A stretch of DNA of 64,000 bases from Paragyromitra xinjiangensis (taxonomy: Eukaryota > Ascomycota > Pezizomycetes > Pezizales > Discinaceae): assembly GCA_038503065.1 (NCBI GenBank), contig JBCAMK010000001.1, forward strand, positions 2,790,001-2,854,000, in the 5' to 3' direction. The stretch's first letter is position 1. Every line of letters starts with the position of its first letter. The position numbers and the translations under genes are program-made. The notes below the pieces were generated by a model. It saw only the letters and a program-made list of their open reading frames with translations, searched no databases and was not told the origin of the DNA. Below, piece by piece: positions 24,401 through 34,999 of this stretch.

Positions 24401-24725
24401 CAATGAGGAAAGCGTGACCGTGACCGGCCCGCAAGGTCGCATACTCGGCACGAGCTTCCTGATCGTCGTCGGATCTACTGTCATGTGCTGGCTTCCAATT
24501 GAGAACGTTCCATTGCGTCGGGTATGTATCATACATCTCCTGAATGCTATCATACCAAATCTTCTGCTTCCCGGCTCTCGTGAGTGTGGTGTAGGCGAGG
24601 CCTGGCCTACTTAGAATGAAATCTTTCTTAAATGAAGAAACCCATTTTTTATATTCAGGGTCTTTTTCGTCTTGAAAGCCCATCTTTTTGATATATTCAA
24701 TCGCCGGGAAGGTTTTAGGAGGCAT
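21425..24725 (-). CDS. NTD-SNF2 ATPase A of element G, 1081 aa
   Basis: Two exons (24725-23453 and 23397-21425) join across a 55-bp intron (GTTAGT...TTTACTAAACAGTAATAG) in matching phase. Residues 1-110 form a helical N-terminal region ending EYATLRAGHGHAFLIAQTKK-like; residues about 190-310 a second conserved block; 320-420 a coiled coil with a Gly/Ser tail. The SNF2 motor follows: motif I ADEVGLGKT (about 557-565), motif II DESH (697-700), motif III TGTPMHH, then the C-terminal helicase lobe. Motif VI reads ARVRRLCQ where active motors have RxGQ, so activity may be reduced. SNF2 proteins move DNA or nucleosomes using ATP in the nucleus. Tandem paralog of gene B. Confidence 0.88.
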
Positions 24726-24776
24726 AGGTGTGATGTGGTGTGATGTAGGCGGGTACGGCTGTGGTCTGAGTATGGG

Positions 24777-24960
24777 TACGACTTGGGTACGGATATGGTG
24801 TGTACGGTCCGGTTTCGAGGAGTGTAATGGGTATGGATACGACTTGTGTACGGATATTGTGGGTACGGTCCGGTTTCGAGGAGTGTAATGGGTATGGATA
24901 CGACTTGTGTACGGGTATTGTGGGTACGGTCCGGTTTCGAGGAGTGTAATGGGTATGGAT
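24777..24960. repeat. Three 61-bp tandem repeats upstream of SNF2-A
   Basis: Exact 61-bp spacing (24777, 24838, 24899) of a unit with GTACGGTCCGGTTTCGAGG. They start 52 bp upstream of the SNF2-A start codon, so could act in its promoter or leader. GGTCCG also recurs in G's subterminal regions. Confidence 0.8.
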
Positions 24961-25524
24961 ATGGGTGGTAGGTATGGTAAGGTTTTTGGGGAGTGGATGA
25001 TTATCAGTAATGATTATGAGTACGGGTAGAGTAATTGATAGTAGTAATGTGCAAGTGCGAAAGTTGTATCTGATCTGATTTTGTGATCTAAGAGTGACAA
25101 GTGCTTTATATACTACAGCGGGCAAATTCAAGATGACAGCGGAATAGAAGTTTCGTTTCGCAAACAAGTTGATTGAGGTTTTGGGCGGTTTATTTTTAAC
25201 TTGAGACTGGACTTCTTTGACGTTAGTGGGTTGGGTTGGTGTGTCACGTGATAAAGGAGCCCCTGCCAGGGCCCAAGGCGTGTGCTTGGCCATCTCTAAT
25301 TCAACGTCTATCTACCAGATCTACCGTTACCAGATTTTACACAAAGAAAAGCTCTATTAATAAAGACCAACTCCGAACTCCCCGCTTCCCCTAGGATACA
25401 ATTATATTCACGGTAGCGGTGCAAACAGCCCGCACCGAAATTCCACTAGGTATGTTAGCGCTCGACGATAAAACACCGCACCTAATGCCTAAGCAGCCTC
25501 ACCTGGTTCCCAGACCCCCAAGCT

Positions 25525-27905
25525 TCAGTCGATAGTAATGGCGTCCGCCTTTCCGTCATTCGCTGCAGCATCCTTCTCATTTACCCCCTTGATTTCCTTG
25601 ACCCTGGCGGCTCGAGTATCCACCAGCTCCGCGTACGTGTAGTCTGTTCCCATGAGCCCATGCATGATACGCGCCTCAAACCTCCCACGAATTTCTTGCA
25701 GCTCTTGCGCCCGGTCGTCAACCCCATTCGCACAATGCAAGGTCCACGAAGTTGGTTTGCGGGTCTGGCCGAGGCGATGGATACGCGCTACCGCCTGGCG
25801 CTGCTCATTCAGATTCCAGAATTTTTGAATGATTACTACGTGGTTTGCAGCCACAAGGTTCAGTCCGGTCCCGCCGAGAGCAGGAGTGAGAAGGAGTATG
25901 CTCGGGGTCTTTGCAAGGGCGAAGCGTTCTAGCAAATCGGTACGTTCGCCCGACTTGAGCGCTGAGTGGTAGTGGAAAGGTATCACTCCTGGATGGAAGG
26001 TGGCTATCCACCACGTGAGCATGTGCGTTTGCCCAGGTAGTGGGGCAAAAGCGACCGCTTTGTTTGGCTGTCCACCTTTCACAGACCTGCGTAATATTGG
26101 TAGGAATTCGGACTCCAGCCAACGAAAGACAGGCCCTCCGGTAAACGTCTCTGGGTCCCATTCGGTACGAAAGATAGTCGAAGGACCTTCAACCGTATCG
26201 CCGACGGTAACAAGGTCCGCTGATAAACACGCCAAACGCCAATCGTGAACCGTCGCGTGAAACATATCTCGCTGCTTTTCTTTCGTTAACCGGACCCACT
26301 CCTGGAGCCATTTCTTCTCACTCGCTGTGTACTCTAGGCGGACCTCCACGCTTTTGAGTTCGGGGACCCTCACGAGATCCGTACCGTCAGCACTTTTTGT
26401 TTCTCCCCACCGGCGTATGGTCCAGGGCCAGACACATTTCTTGATAGCTCGGTATGTCTCTTCTTTAGACACATTTTTGTGCTTCGCATCATGGACTGCC
26501 TCCTCTAGCCTAGACGGCCCGTGTATAACAAGACTGTCCGCGTCGCACTGGCAAAACAACCATCGAGTTTGGACCACCCAGTCCGCAACAGTATGATGCA
26601 TCGGCGTCCCCGTCAATTGGATCCTGTAAGGCGCGTCAAGCTCCATCAGCGAGGCAAACCCCATACTCCTTACATTTTTGACCCAATGTGATTCATCGAA
26701 GATAGCAATACCGAATGCAGCACGTTTCAAGTCCGTCTTGTATCTGGACCGGAAGGTGTTATAGGATACCAGGTATATAATATTCCCGCGGCCCGGATGA
26801 TCTTCATCCAAGTTGATCTCGGAAGCTTTGGGCTTATAATTCGGGCCGATATGCTTTAATTCCAGCCCGGTGCCTGGCAAGACCCGGCTGATTGCTGACT
26901 TCCAGGTCTCGATGAGGGATGGCGGCACGACGATTAGCATCGGCCGGCCAATTATATCCGCATCCACTTCCAGCAGCGGACATTCGGAGTCTAGTTCTTC
27001 CAACTTTTTACCTCCATAGAACGGAATTGGTTTTCCATCTTTAGCGCGTTGGAGAAGCCATTTTATGTGAATGACCGCACCTAGCGCCGTGTAGGTTTTT
27101 CCCAAACCCATGTCGTCGGCAATCAATACTGCGTTAAGGTCAAGGCCGTCTTCCTGCATGAAGCGTTTGAGGATAAACCCCACACCCCACACCTGGTGTG
27201 GTAGGAACTTGGCGTTAGGGATCCCGAGTATTTCGAGCATAACGTCACCGATATCTTCCGGAGCTGAAGCCAATGCACGCGCTCCGAGCTGTTTCACTGC
27301 TTCATCGAAACACTGGTGCTCAAAATCATTGTTCAGGTGATCTGCGCAAAGGCCTTGGAGGTCCGACATCAGCCGGTACTTGGTTTCGACGCTATCTTCG
27401 GCGATATCCTCGATATCAGCGCCCCCTTGGTTCTCGTGCCGGTAGCGTACGGCAGAGTGGTCCTGCTTGGGTTCGAGAATCGCATTCAGGGCATCATTCA
27501 AGGGTTTTCCTTGGTCTGCATTTAGGTGAGCTGCGTCAGAACATTTAATTCCTATTTAACATGGCTAACCGTATGAAATAATATCACTAACCGCTTACGC
27601 CACCCCGTTTTTCTTGTTCCTCCGCCCCACCATCCCCCGTACCCTCCTTATCCTTACCCTCCATACCCTTATCCTCCGTACCCTTGCCCTTCGTACCCTC
27701 TTTATCCTTACCCTCCGTACCCTTATCCTCCGTGCCCTTGCCCTTCGTGCCCTTCGTGCCCTCCGTACCCTTACCCTCCGTACCCTTACCCTCCGTACCC
27801 TTACCCTTCGTACCCTCACCATCGGTACCTTCATCACTGGTACCTTCATCACCGTTACCCTTCGCACCCCCTCTATCCTTGCCCTTTTCCACCCTGCTTT
27901 CCTGA

Positions 27906-27942
<37 letters not shown>

Positions 27943-29326
27943 TGTCGCCATGCTGGTGGTGGCGGTAGTCGTCGTCGTCGTCGTCGTCGACGTCGTCGTC
28001 ATCGTCATCTTCATCATCCTCCTCGTCGCCGTCATCCATATTGGCCCGACGACTTTCCTTCATTTCCTCCCTAGCGTACTCCAAATCCTCCTTCTCCATG
28101 ACCGTCAGCAGCTCCGTCACCCTGCTAGTAGCTCGTGCCGCCGCCGCTTTCCTGGTCTTCGGATCCAAGACGATCGCCCTCGCTTTTCGGAGCTCTTCCA
28201 AATCGATAGCCCTCTTATCAGCACGCTTCTTTTTCTTCGCGGCCTTTGCAGCCTTGGCGGCTTTTTCTGCTTCTTCGCGCCTCTTTGCCGCTTCAACCTC
28301 TGCCAACTCGGTTTCCCTCTTTTCCTTCTCCGCAGCTGCCTTCGCATCTAACTCGGATCGCGACTTTGCGGCCTCCTCTTGCTCCCCATCACCTCGGATC
28401 AACCTAGATGCGCGATCTGTGGCCTCTGGAAGTATAATTGCTAGGGCTAGAAACTTGAAGCTGTCCTCACCGGGGCCGAGGTTCATCTGGGCATTGAGTA
28501 CTGCAGTGTTCCACGCTTCCTGGGAGGAAATGTAGTGAGAGTTGACCGGTGCCGGGATTGCATCCAAATTGACCCCTAACATTTCTGCGAGGCTGCGATC
28601 ACGGATCACTACGTTTACTCGCGCCATGATGTCACAATTCAATCCGGTCTCGTAGCGTATCCACGTCACTAGGTCTATGAAGTCGGCAACATCTTGGTAT
28701 GCACGCAGACACCGAAAGCTCTCATACATGAGGACAACAACGAAATGGGGGAACTTAAGCGTAGGGTGTATTTTTCGCATTTTCGGCAAGGGGGCTGCAT
28801 CGTATCCGCCATCGTCGCTGTGAGGGCGTTTGGTGCCAGCACCGGACCTGTTAGCACCGGACCTGTTGCCAGCACCGGACCTGGAACCGGACCCTTTGCC
28901 GGACATAGGCCCAATACTACCGCCAGCACCAGCATCGTCAGCATTAGGCCTGGACCTGGCACCAGATTTAGTCCCGGCACTAGACTTGGGCCGGGAAATT
29001 GACTTAGAGCTAGCACCGGCTGCCTTTTTCGAGTTCCGCATCTTTTTCGTCTGGGCCGTCAAAAACGCATGCGCATACTCGGTCCTGGTTTTTCGGTTCG
29101 GGAATTTGTTAAGGTTCCAGACATCCGGATAGCGCTTGAAAATATCCTTAATACACTGATCCCATTCTGTCTTATCCGGTCCGAAGTGTTGACTACCCTT
29201 CTGGATTTCCTTCCGAGGCCCAAGAAATTCTTTTTTGAATGGACCAACGAATTGTTTCCACTCCGGGGAATTTTCTGACTTAAAGCCGAGCATATCGACA
29301 ATCTGTTGGCCGGTTATTTGTACCAT
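25525..29326 (-). CDS. NTD-SNF2 ATPase B of element G, 1246 aa
   Basis: Exons 29326-27592 and 27530-25525 join across a 61-bp intron (branch CTGAC) at the same place and phase as in paralog A. The N-terminal region (residues 1-110, MLGFKSENSPEWKQFV, ending EYAHAFLTAQTKK) and second block (about 190-320) match A. The linker is longer: Lys/Arg/Glu coiled coil, an Asp run encoded by about 27900-28040, and Lys-Gly-Thr-Glu repeats (27640-27840). The SNF2 motor looks complete: IADDMGLGKT (about 715-724), DESH (857-860), TGTPMHH and RIHRLGQ. This is the better candidate for an active remodeler. Whether it acts in transposition or in silencing escape is unknown. Confidence 0.9.
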
Positions 29327-29887
29327 GTTGGCTCTCTTGGGGTCTATCGCTCGCTATTTTACACTGGGTACTAGGGGCAATCGTAGGAGATAGATCTGAT
29401 TTGGCACGAAGTCGGCTTAGGGTCCCTTGTATGAAAATGGAACACGGTGAACTCACCAAAAGTGTGAGGGTTATTGCGGCTGTGAGGTCGAAGGGGGAGC
29501 GAAGAGACTCTTATAGTATGCTATCGCGGAAGCTTCCCAGGACCAGCTCTCAAACATGATGCCGAAAGGACCGCAAAGAGATCTGTGCTCTTCCCGAAAG
29601 CATGACGTTGATGCTGCAAAAGGCTCTGTGCTCTCAGAAACATCATGACGCTGTATACGAGTGAAAGTGGGGAGCAAACAGCCCAAAACGACCGTGAATC
29701 AGCTTCGGGAAGATGCTTCGAGCGATGTTCCTAGGTTAAAGCCTGCCGTTATTGTGTTGGAGGTTGAGGGGTAAGGCAAACCGCAGGGTTAGGGCTGCAA
29801 TATCTTGGCACATGATGATCGCGCGATTGGCGCGAGGCTTACCACCTCATCCAAACAAGGTCCGCCGCGGACAAACCAACAAACAGG
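29327..29887. promoter_or_regulatory. Divergent intergenic region between SNF2-B and transposase
   Basis: 560 bp separate the two start codons, on opposite strands. The same divergent layout occurs in element O (36507-37090). Probably a shared promoter; no motif is identified. Confidence 0.4.
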
Positions 29888-32800
29888 ATGGCTCGTACAA
29901 ACTGCTTATATTGCGACAAAAAATGCAAGTCTATTCGAGGTCTAGGCATCCACCTGCGGCATTGTACCGGGATTCGTCAACAAACTGACGCGGCTTCTGC
30001 CGCAGACCTCCGCGATCAGCCACCAGGTTTGATAACCAGCAAACCATACAAATCAATTGGCGATCTGACGGGAACGTAACATCTAGAGTTTGCTACCGAC
30101 ATGGGTGACTGGAACATCGATGGCGATGATGGTTGGATGGATAGTATGGTCTCCCATATGCTTACATTTATGAAGGCGTTCATACTAACTCGTGTTATAG
30201 TGGATGACGATCCTAGAGGAGGACAGCAGTCGACGGATAATGGTCAAAGGCCGCCTGTCGAAGACACACCTGCAGACCCACCCGAACCCGAGCAACCGGA
30301 CCTGACATGTACACCAGACCAGACCAAGACCTTCTGGTACACAACATCTGAAGGACCCGAGAGTGCGGGTAGGTCATATGGCTCAGCTAAAGGGACCTAC
30401 AAAAAGCACCTGGAAGACGACTGGAATCCGTGGCACCCCTTTTCTAACAGCAAAGACTTTGAGCTTGCAAACTGGATGACACAACATGGACTTTCAAAAT
30501 CAGCTATCAACTCATACCTAGACCGAGGTCTTGACGGGGATCAGTGCAAGTCTTTTCAAACTGCGGATGAGCTCTGGATAAAGTTACAAAACCTAGATTT
30601 TGGCCTAGGCCACGCTGGCTGGTCCCGAAAAGAATTAAGTACAGGTACGCTCTACACTAGGAACCTCCCGGAATGCATCAAATTTCTCCTTGGCCATCTT
30701 CCTTTCGCGGACCACATGGTGTACGAACCTGTACGTCTCCATGACACTCAAAATCGGCGGATCTATAATGAAATGTACTCGGGTGACTGGTGGTGGGAGG
30801 CCCAAGGCCATATTGCTGAAGGGGGAACTCTTGTACCCCTCATATGCGCGTCTGATAAGACGTGTTTGACAAACTTCTCTGGAGACAAGTCTGTATGGCC
30901 GCTTTATATCACTCTCGGAAATATCAGCAAAGAGATTCGGCGCGAGAAGTCAAAACTTGCATGGGTCTTACTCGCTTTACTCCCCGTACCCCCCAAGGAC
31001 CCCGAAAGTGGCTTCATACACACCTCTTGGCACGAAGCCATCGACAAAACTTTTGAACCCATTAAAGACCTTGATCTGGAGGGTCCGGGGTTTGAATGGG
31101 ATTGTGCGGATGGTCAGGTTCGTCGGTGTTTCCCGGTGATAGCTGCGTGGGTTGCGGATTACCAGGAGCATGTGATTATCGCGCGCCTGAAAAACGGTGC
31201 GTGTCCATCTTGCGAGATTCCAGTGGCTGATATGGGGCATGAAGACGGACCAATGTGTGGACCAGAACGAGATCCTAATGAGTATAAGGAGCTACTTGAA
31301 AAGTCTGAGACCGCATCTGGGGAGGTGCGAGATGATTCCCTCCAGGATCTTGCGGACCGCCTCGTTCTGCCCATGGCGAACCCTCTCTAGACTATCCACT
31401 GTGCAACGATACAAACTATGGATGGTTGATATTCTCCATCAGTTTTACTTGGGCCTCGTTAAGAAATTGATGGAATGGCTAATCCCTTTCTTGAAATCAA
31501 GAAAATTATACCAACGATTCAACAAGCGATTCAAGTCAATGCCGCCATATCCTGGATTTCAGCGTTTCACTAAGGGCTATAGTGACGTGAGCCAATGGCA
31601 AGGGAAAGAAATTCGGACTATGACGCTCTTTCTGCTCGTGGTTACTGGTCCGTTGCTAGCACCAAAATCGCGGACCCTGAGGGTGAAAGGTCAAGAGGAG
31701 TTGGAGGCCCTGAAATGCGTTAGGTCTTTATGCGAATTTGTCTTGGTCCTCCGGCAGCGAAGTCAATCTGACTACTCTCTTTCATTGTTGCAGCAGGGGT
31801 TGGTTACTTTTTATAAAACAAAGGCTGTGTTTCGAGGGACCCGAGCAACAGCAGCGCGAACTAAGGCCTTCAACAAGCAATGGGAGGAATTACTGGCAGA
31901 AAAGGGTGCCAAATGGTCGGAGAGGAAAATTGAAGTGGAAAAAAAGAAACTCGAAACCGAGCTTTACCATTTCTCATTCCCCAAGATGCATTTACCGAGT
32001 CATATATGCGAGAACATCCGCCGGATGGGCGCGCCAGATAACTATTCCACAGATATATCGGAACTACTCCATGTGGAACATGTTAAAGATGCCTATCGGT
32101 CTTCCAATCGTGTCGACTACGTGGAACAGATGCTGCGTTTTAACGATCGTCGGTCAGGTCTAGCATACATGGTCCAGATGTTAGAATACCTTGCCCTACG
32201 AGGGTACTATCTACCAGAGTCCGCAAAACTACTACGATTACAAGACTTAACTGCTCGGCGAGCGACTACACGGTTTAGACGACAGCGGGAGAAACTGCAG
32301 AGTGGGGCTGCTATTGTACCATCTGAGATTCCGACACCACGAGAGAACGGACGGGTAAACCAAATACCCGCACCCCGTCTAGCTGGGAAGGTAGTGGGTT
32401 CTATGACCTTAGGCGAAGCCGAGACTCGATACTCAATACCGGACCTAGCACTTTGCTTTCAAGATTGGTTGGTAATGAAGTGGGGAAAGGACTTGGTACA
32501 CAGAATATTCGGGCCCAGATGCCGTGATACGGCTAAAATCACAATTTATAACTCGGTATCTTGCTGGTATCAGCCGTTTCAGTATCCTGGGGGTACTGCA
32601 AAGCAGATGCTTCGATGTCCCAAAATAGGAAAAAAGAAAGAGAGTGGGAAAAACGCGGACCACACGATTTGGGTACGACAATACGACGAAACCGAGTTGG
32701 ACAGCTTCCAAGGACGAAAAGCATGTTTCCCATTACTCTACTTCGGTTTCCGACCACCAAACTGGGTACTAGAGGACCCTTCGGCAACTCCAGACAAGGT

Positions 32801-33089
32801 TCCAACAGTCGAAAAGGTCCGCCTGATTGGTACGCGGAAAATACGAGTAAAGACCCCTCGAGAACTAGGGTTTGCAATGGTGCACGGTACCAAATTCGTT
32901 AACCCAAGCAGCAAGCCGGACCCTGCCCACGGGTGTGTTGAAGTTGAGATAGACCCAAAGGATCGGTACGTAGCACCGGTAGAGAGCATTGAAGGCCCGG
33001 TCCAGCTTGTGGAAGAAAACGAGGAAACAAAGAAAACTTGGCTGGTGAATAATCACATCGATCTCGAAACATACTATTATGTCTATTAG
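29888..33089 (+). pseudogene. Plavaka transposase of element G, broken
   Basis: The N-terminus has a CX2CX12HX3C zinc-finger-like motif. A TAA at 30077-30079 (CAA in the other frame-consistent reading) stops it; the same frame continues at once. A 57-bp intron (GTATGG...ACTAACTCGTGTTATAG, about 30145-30201) follows. The body carries VPLICASDKTCLTNFSGDK, GACPSCE and, after a frame change at about 31380-31395, WMVDILHQFYLGLVKKLMEW, SDVSQWQGKE and WLVNNHIDLE at the end. These are hallmarks of the Plavaka transposase family. The stop and frameshift predict no full-length product. Paralogous with O's transposase but clearly diverged. Confidence 0.9.
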
Positions 33090-33737
33090 AAATGTAATTA
33101 GAGGCCACCTCAGTACGTGAGGAAAGTACAATGTCAAATGTATCCTAAGGTTCGCACAACTTGAAAGACGGTCCGGTGCGCTCTGAACAACGGACCTGAA
33201 GCATTCAGCAGGGTCCGGAACACAGCAACAGGCGCATGGGTACGCCTGGAGTCTGCCGCAATGGTCCATGGTCTGCGCTGCGAAGAACCAAAACAATCCA
33301 GTGATGTCCAAGAACTGACTCCCAAGGTAAGGGATACACAAGGACTAGAAGGCAAGGGTCCATGGTCCGCATGAATGCGGACCTGGGGGGGTCTGGATTA
33401 TTAAGGAGCGACAGTATCAACAAATGGAGACCCATGGAGCTAAGAGCGAAGGTCCATGGTCCGTGAATCAAGGCTCGTGGGCGGTCCATGGGACTCCACG
33501 AGAGTATGCGAGTGGTCCAGCAGGCTCCAGGAGAGTCCGCGAGGACGGGTGAATAATCCAGAGAGCGCCATGGACCATATATGACCAGTCCGAAAAGCAC
33601 CAGAGACATGATGGCACGGTCCTGTAGTGATCGCGAGGCCCCATGCGCTGCGTTGCATAACACAGGACGCTAATTTCCGGTCCGCGGAGCATCAAGCAGG
33701 TCCGGGAGAACCCGAAACCTCGCTTGCGGACGCCACG
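33090..33737. repeat. Right subterminal region of G
   Basis: TGGTCCG/CCATGGTCC motifs recur about every 40-60 bp up to the terminus, mirroring the left subterminal region. No gene is supported. Confidence 0.65.
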
Positions 33738-33759
33738 ACCAGAATCGGTTTTGCTGATG

Positions 33760-34538
33760 TTGGCCCAGGCAGCACGTATCCATGAGAGCAAGGTCTTAGG
33801 AGCGGGCAAAGGCTCGCAAAATAAGGTCTTATAGAAGATGTATTCTTGGGATGCGTGGACCAGTACCCGAATTGGGCTCTCCAGCGCATAGATGCTCCTA
33901 CCACGTCTTCTATTGAGGTTATCTCCAGGGAGATGCTCGCTATCCTCTGTTGGGGGATCTGACCCTTCGTCTGATGTATTGTTTGGAGAGTTGGCAGGTG
34001 TTGCTGCTACTGGAGGGCGTCCTGCCTTTTTTCGCCGAGCTGGCGTCCGCTCTAGAGGTTCGGGGACACGCTGCCTCACATCATTAGAGGCGATTCTCAA
34101 TATCCAAGGATTCACGATACCGTAGGGGGCACTTACTAAACGGGCTTGCCCTCGATAGACTGCATTACGAGCCATTTGAGTCGCAGCAGCCTGTATCTTA
34201 GTCTGGGACTGGGACCTCCTAGCTGGGTTCTGGCTCGGAGGGGGAGGCAGCTCATCCTCATAAAAGTCCTCATCCGCTGAATCTTCTTCATCTCGTTGCT
34301 CCTCTTGCTCCTCCTCATCCTCCTCCTCCTCCTCCTCTTCCTCTGCCATTTCCCCGCCCAATTCCTCTTCCTCTCGTCCCCCTACCCCCCTTTCTCTACT
34401 ACGCCTTGCACTTAAATTGGGAAGCTCAACATCCTGACTCGCAGCAGCACGCTTCCTTCTTCCAGCATTGGGACCAGGAGGGGGGCGAGGGGGTGGTGGC
34501 ATCCGTTTGCCTGCTTCGACGCTTCTTTTGGTCGTCAT
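33760..34538 (-). pseudogene. DUF6532-like gene of element O, 5' part (split by G)
   Basis: The ATG at 34538 opens a frame with a Pro/Arg-rich start, a long Glu run (residues about 65-90), and a Pro/Ser-rich linker. The folded part begins with IRVLVHASQEYIFYKTLF and LLSWIRAAWA. The frame enters G's terminal repeat at 33759, where similarity to the paralog ends; it resumes at 16976 as KASQDIERQAPLEV. It is the first exon of the 603-aa product described at 15768-16976. The paralog in G keeps the equivalent helix (ALIVKAWSSAL), so G cut the gene just before the conserved core. Confidence 0.7.
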
Positions 34539-34999
34539 ACTGATATTTGGAAATTAGAACGAAGTAGGAGTCACGGAATCGTTTGGAGTAGGAGGGTGCT
34601 GTGGAGTAGGAGGGTGCTGTGGAGAAGGGGAGTGCTATGGAGAAGCGAGACCCTCTAGAGGACTGGCTGAAGGGGGCGATTATAAGAAGAGAGGTCTGAA
34701 CTAAGACATACGATTGAATTAACCCTAACCCTGCCATAATTTGACTGACACAACGCTTCGACCTCTAAAAAAATAAATAAATAATACACAGACAACAAGT
34801 CTCAAAGGAAGCCCAATATCCTCCATATGCGCCAAAAATAAACGAATAGTACACGGATAGGAAATTTCCAGGATGCCAAGCATCCTGACGGTATCCTCCA
34901 TAAGCCCCCAAACGCCAATTCCCTTACCAAAGTAAAATCCTGCCAAATATTAGTAAATGTTAACTGAATTGTGGTGTCTAGATGGGATTATACCAATCC
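34539..34999. other. Intergenic stretch in O
   Basis: Contains short GGAGTAGGAGGGTGCTGT repeats at 34580-34650 and otherwise nothing recognisable. Confidence 0.4.

Larger units (their letters stand above)
16977..33759. mobile_element. Giant Plavaka-type element G (16,783 bp)
   Basis: Its two ends are a perfect 19-bp inverted repeat (CATCAGCAAAACCGATTCT) with TT duplicated on both sides (16975-16976, 33760-33761). Removing it with one TT restores the host gene of element O in frame (TGG GCC AAA GCT). Contents: DUF6532-like (-), Rpt6-derived repeat ORF (-), two NTD-SNF2 genes (-), transposase (+), and GGACC/GGTCC-rich subterminal repeats at both ends. It was probably autonomous once; its transposase now has a stop and a frameshift. 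Confidence 0.93.

Noticed and set aside
24715..25293. 192-aa ORF upstream of SNF2-A
   Set aside because: It overlaps the 61-bp repeats and AT-rich leader, with no recognisable domain; more likely promoter/leader sequence.
27595..28351. ORFs rich in Thr/Val/Leu around 27.6-28.35 kb
   Set aside because: Other-frame and opposite-strand shadows of the acidic and KGTE-repeat linker of SNF2-B.
31324..31395. Intron explaining the frame change in G's transposase
   Set aside because: The skipped part aligns with coding sequence of the O paralog and no branch point is visible.
16977..33759. Starship-type element (DUF3435 captain)
   Set aside because: No tyrosine recombinase is seen; 2-bp TSD, terminal inverted repeats and a Plavaka DDE transposase fit a CACTA-like element.
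16977..33759. TET/JBP dioxygenase cargo
   Set aside because: Such genes can travel with fungal transposons, but I found no HxD...H oxygenase pattern in any ORF.
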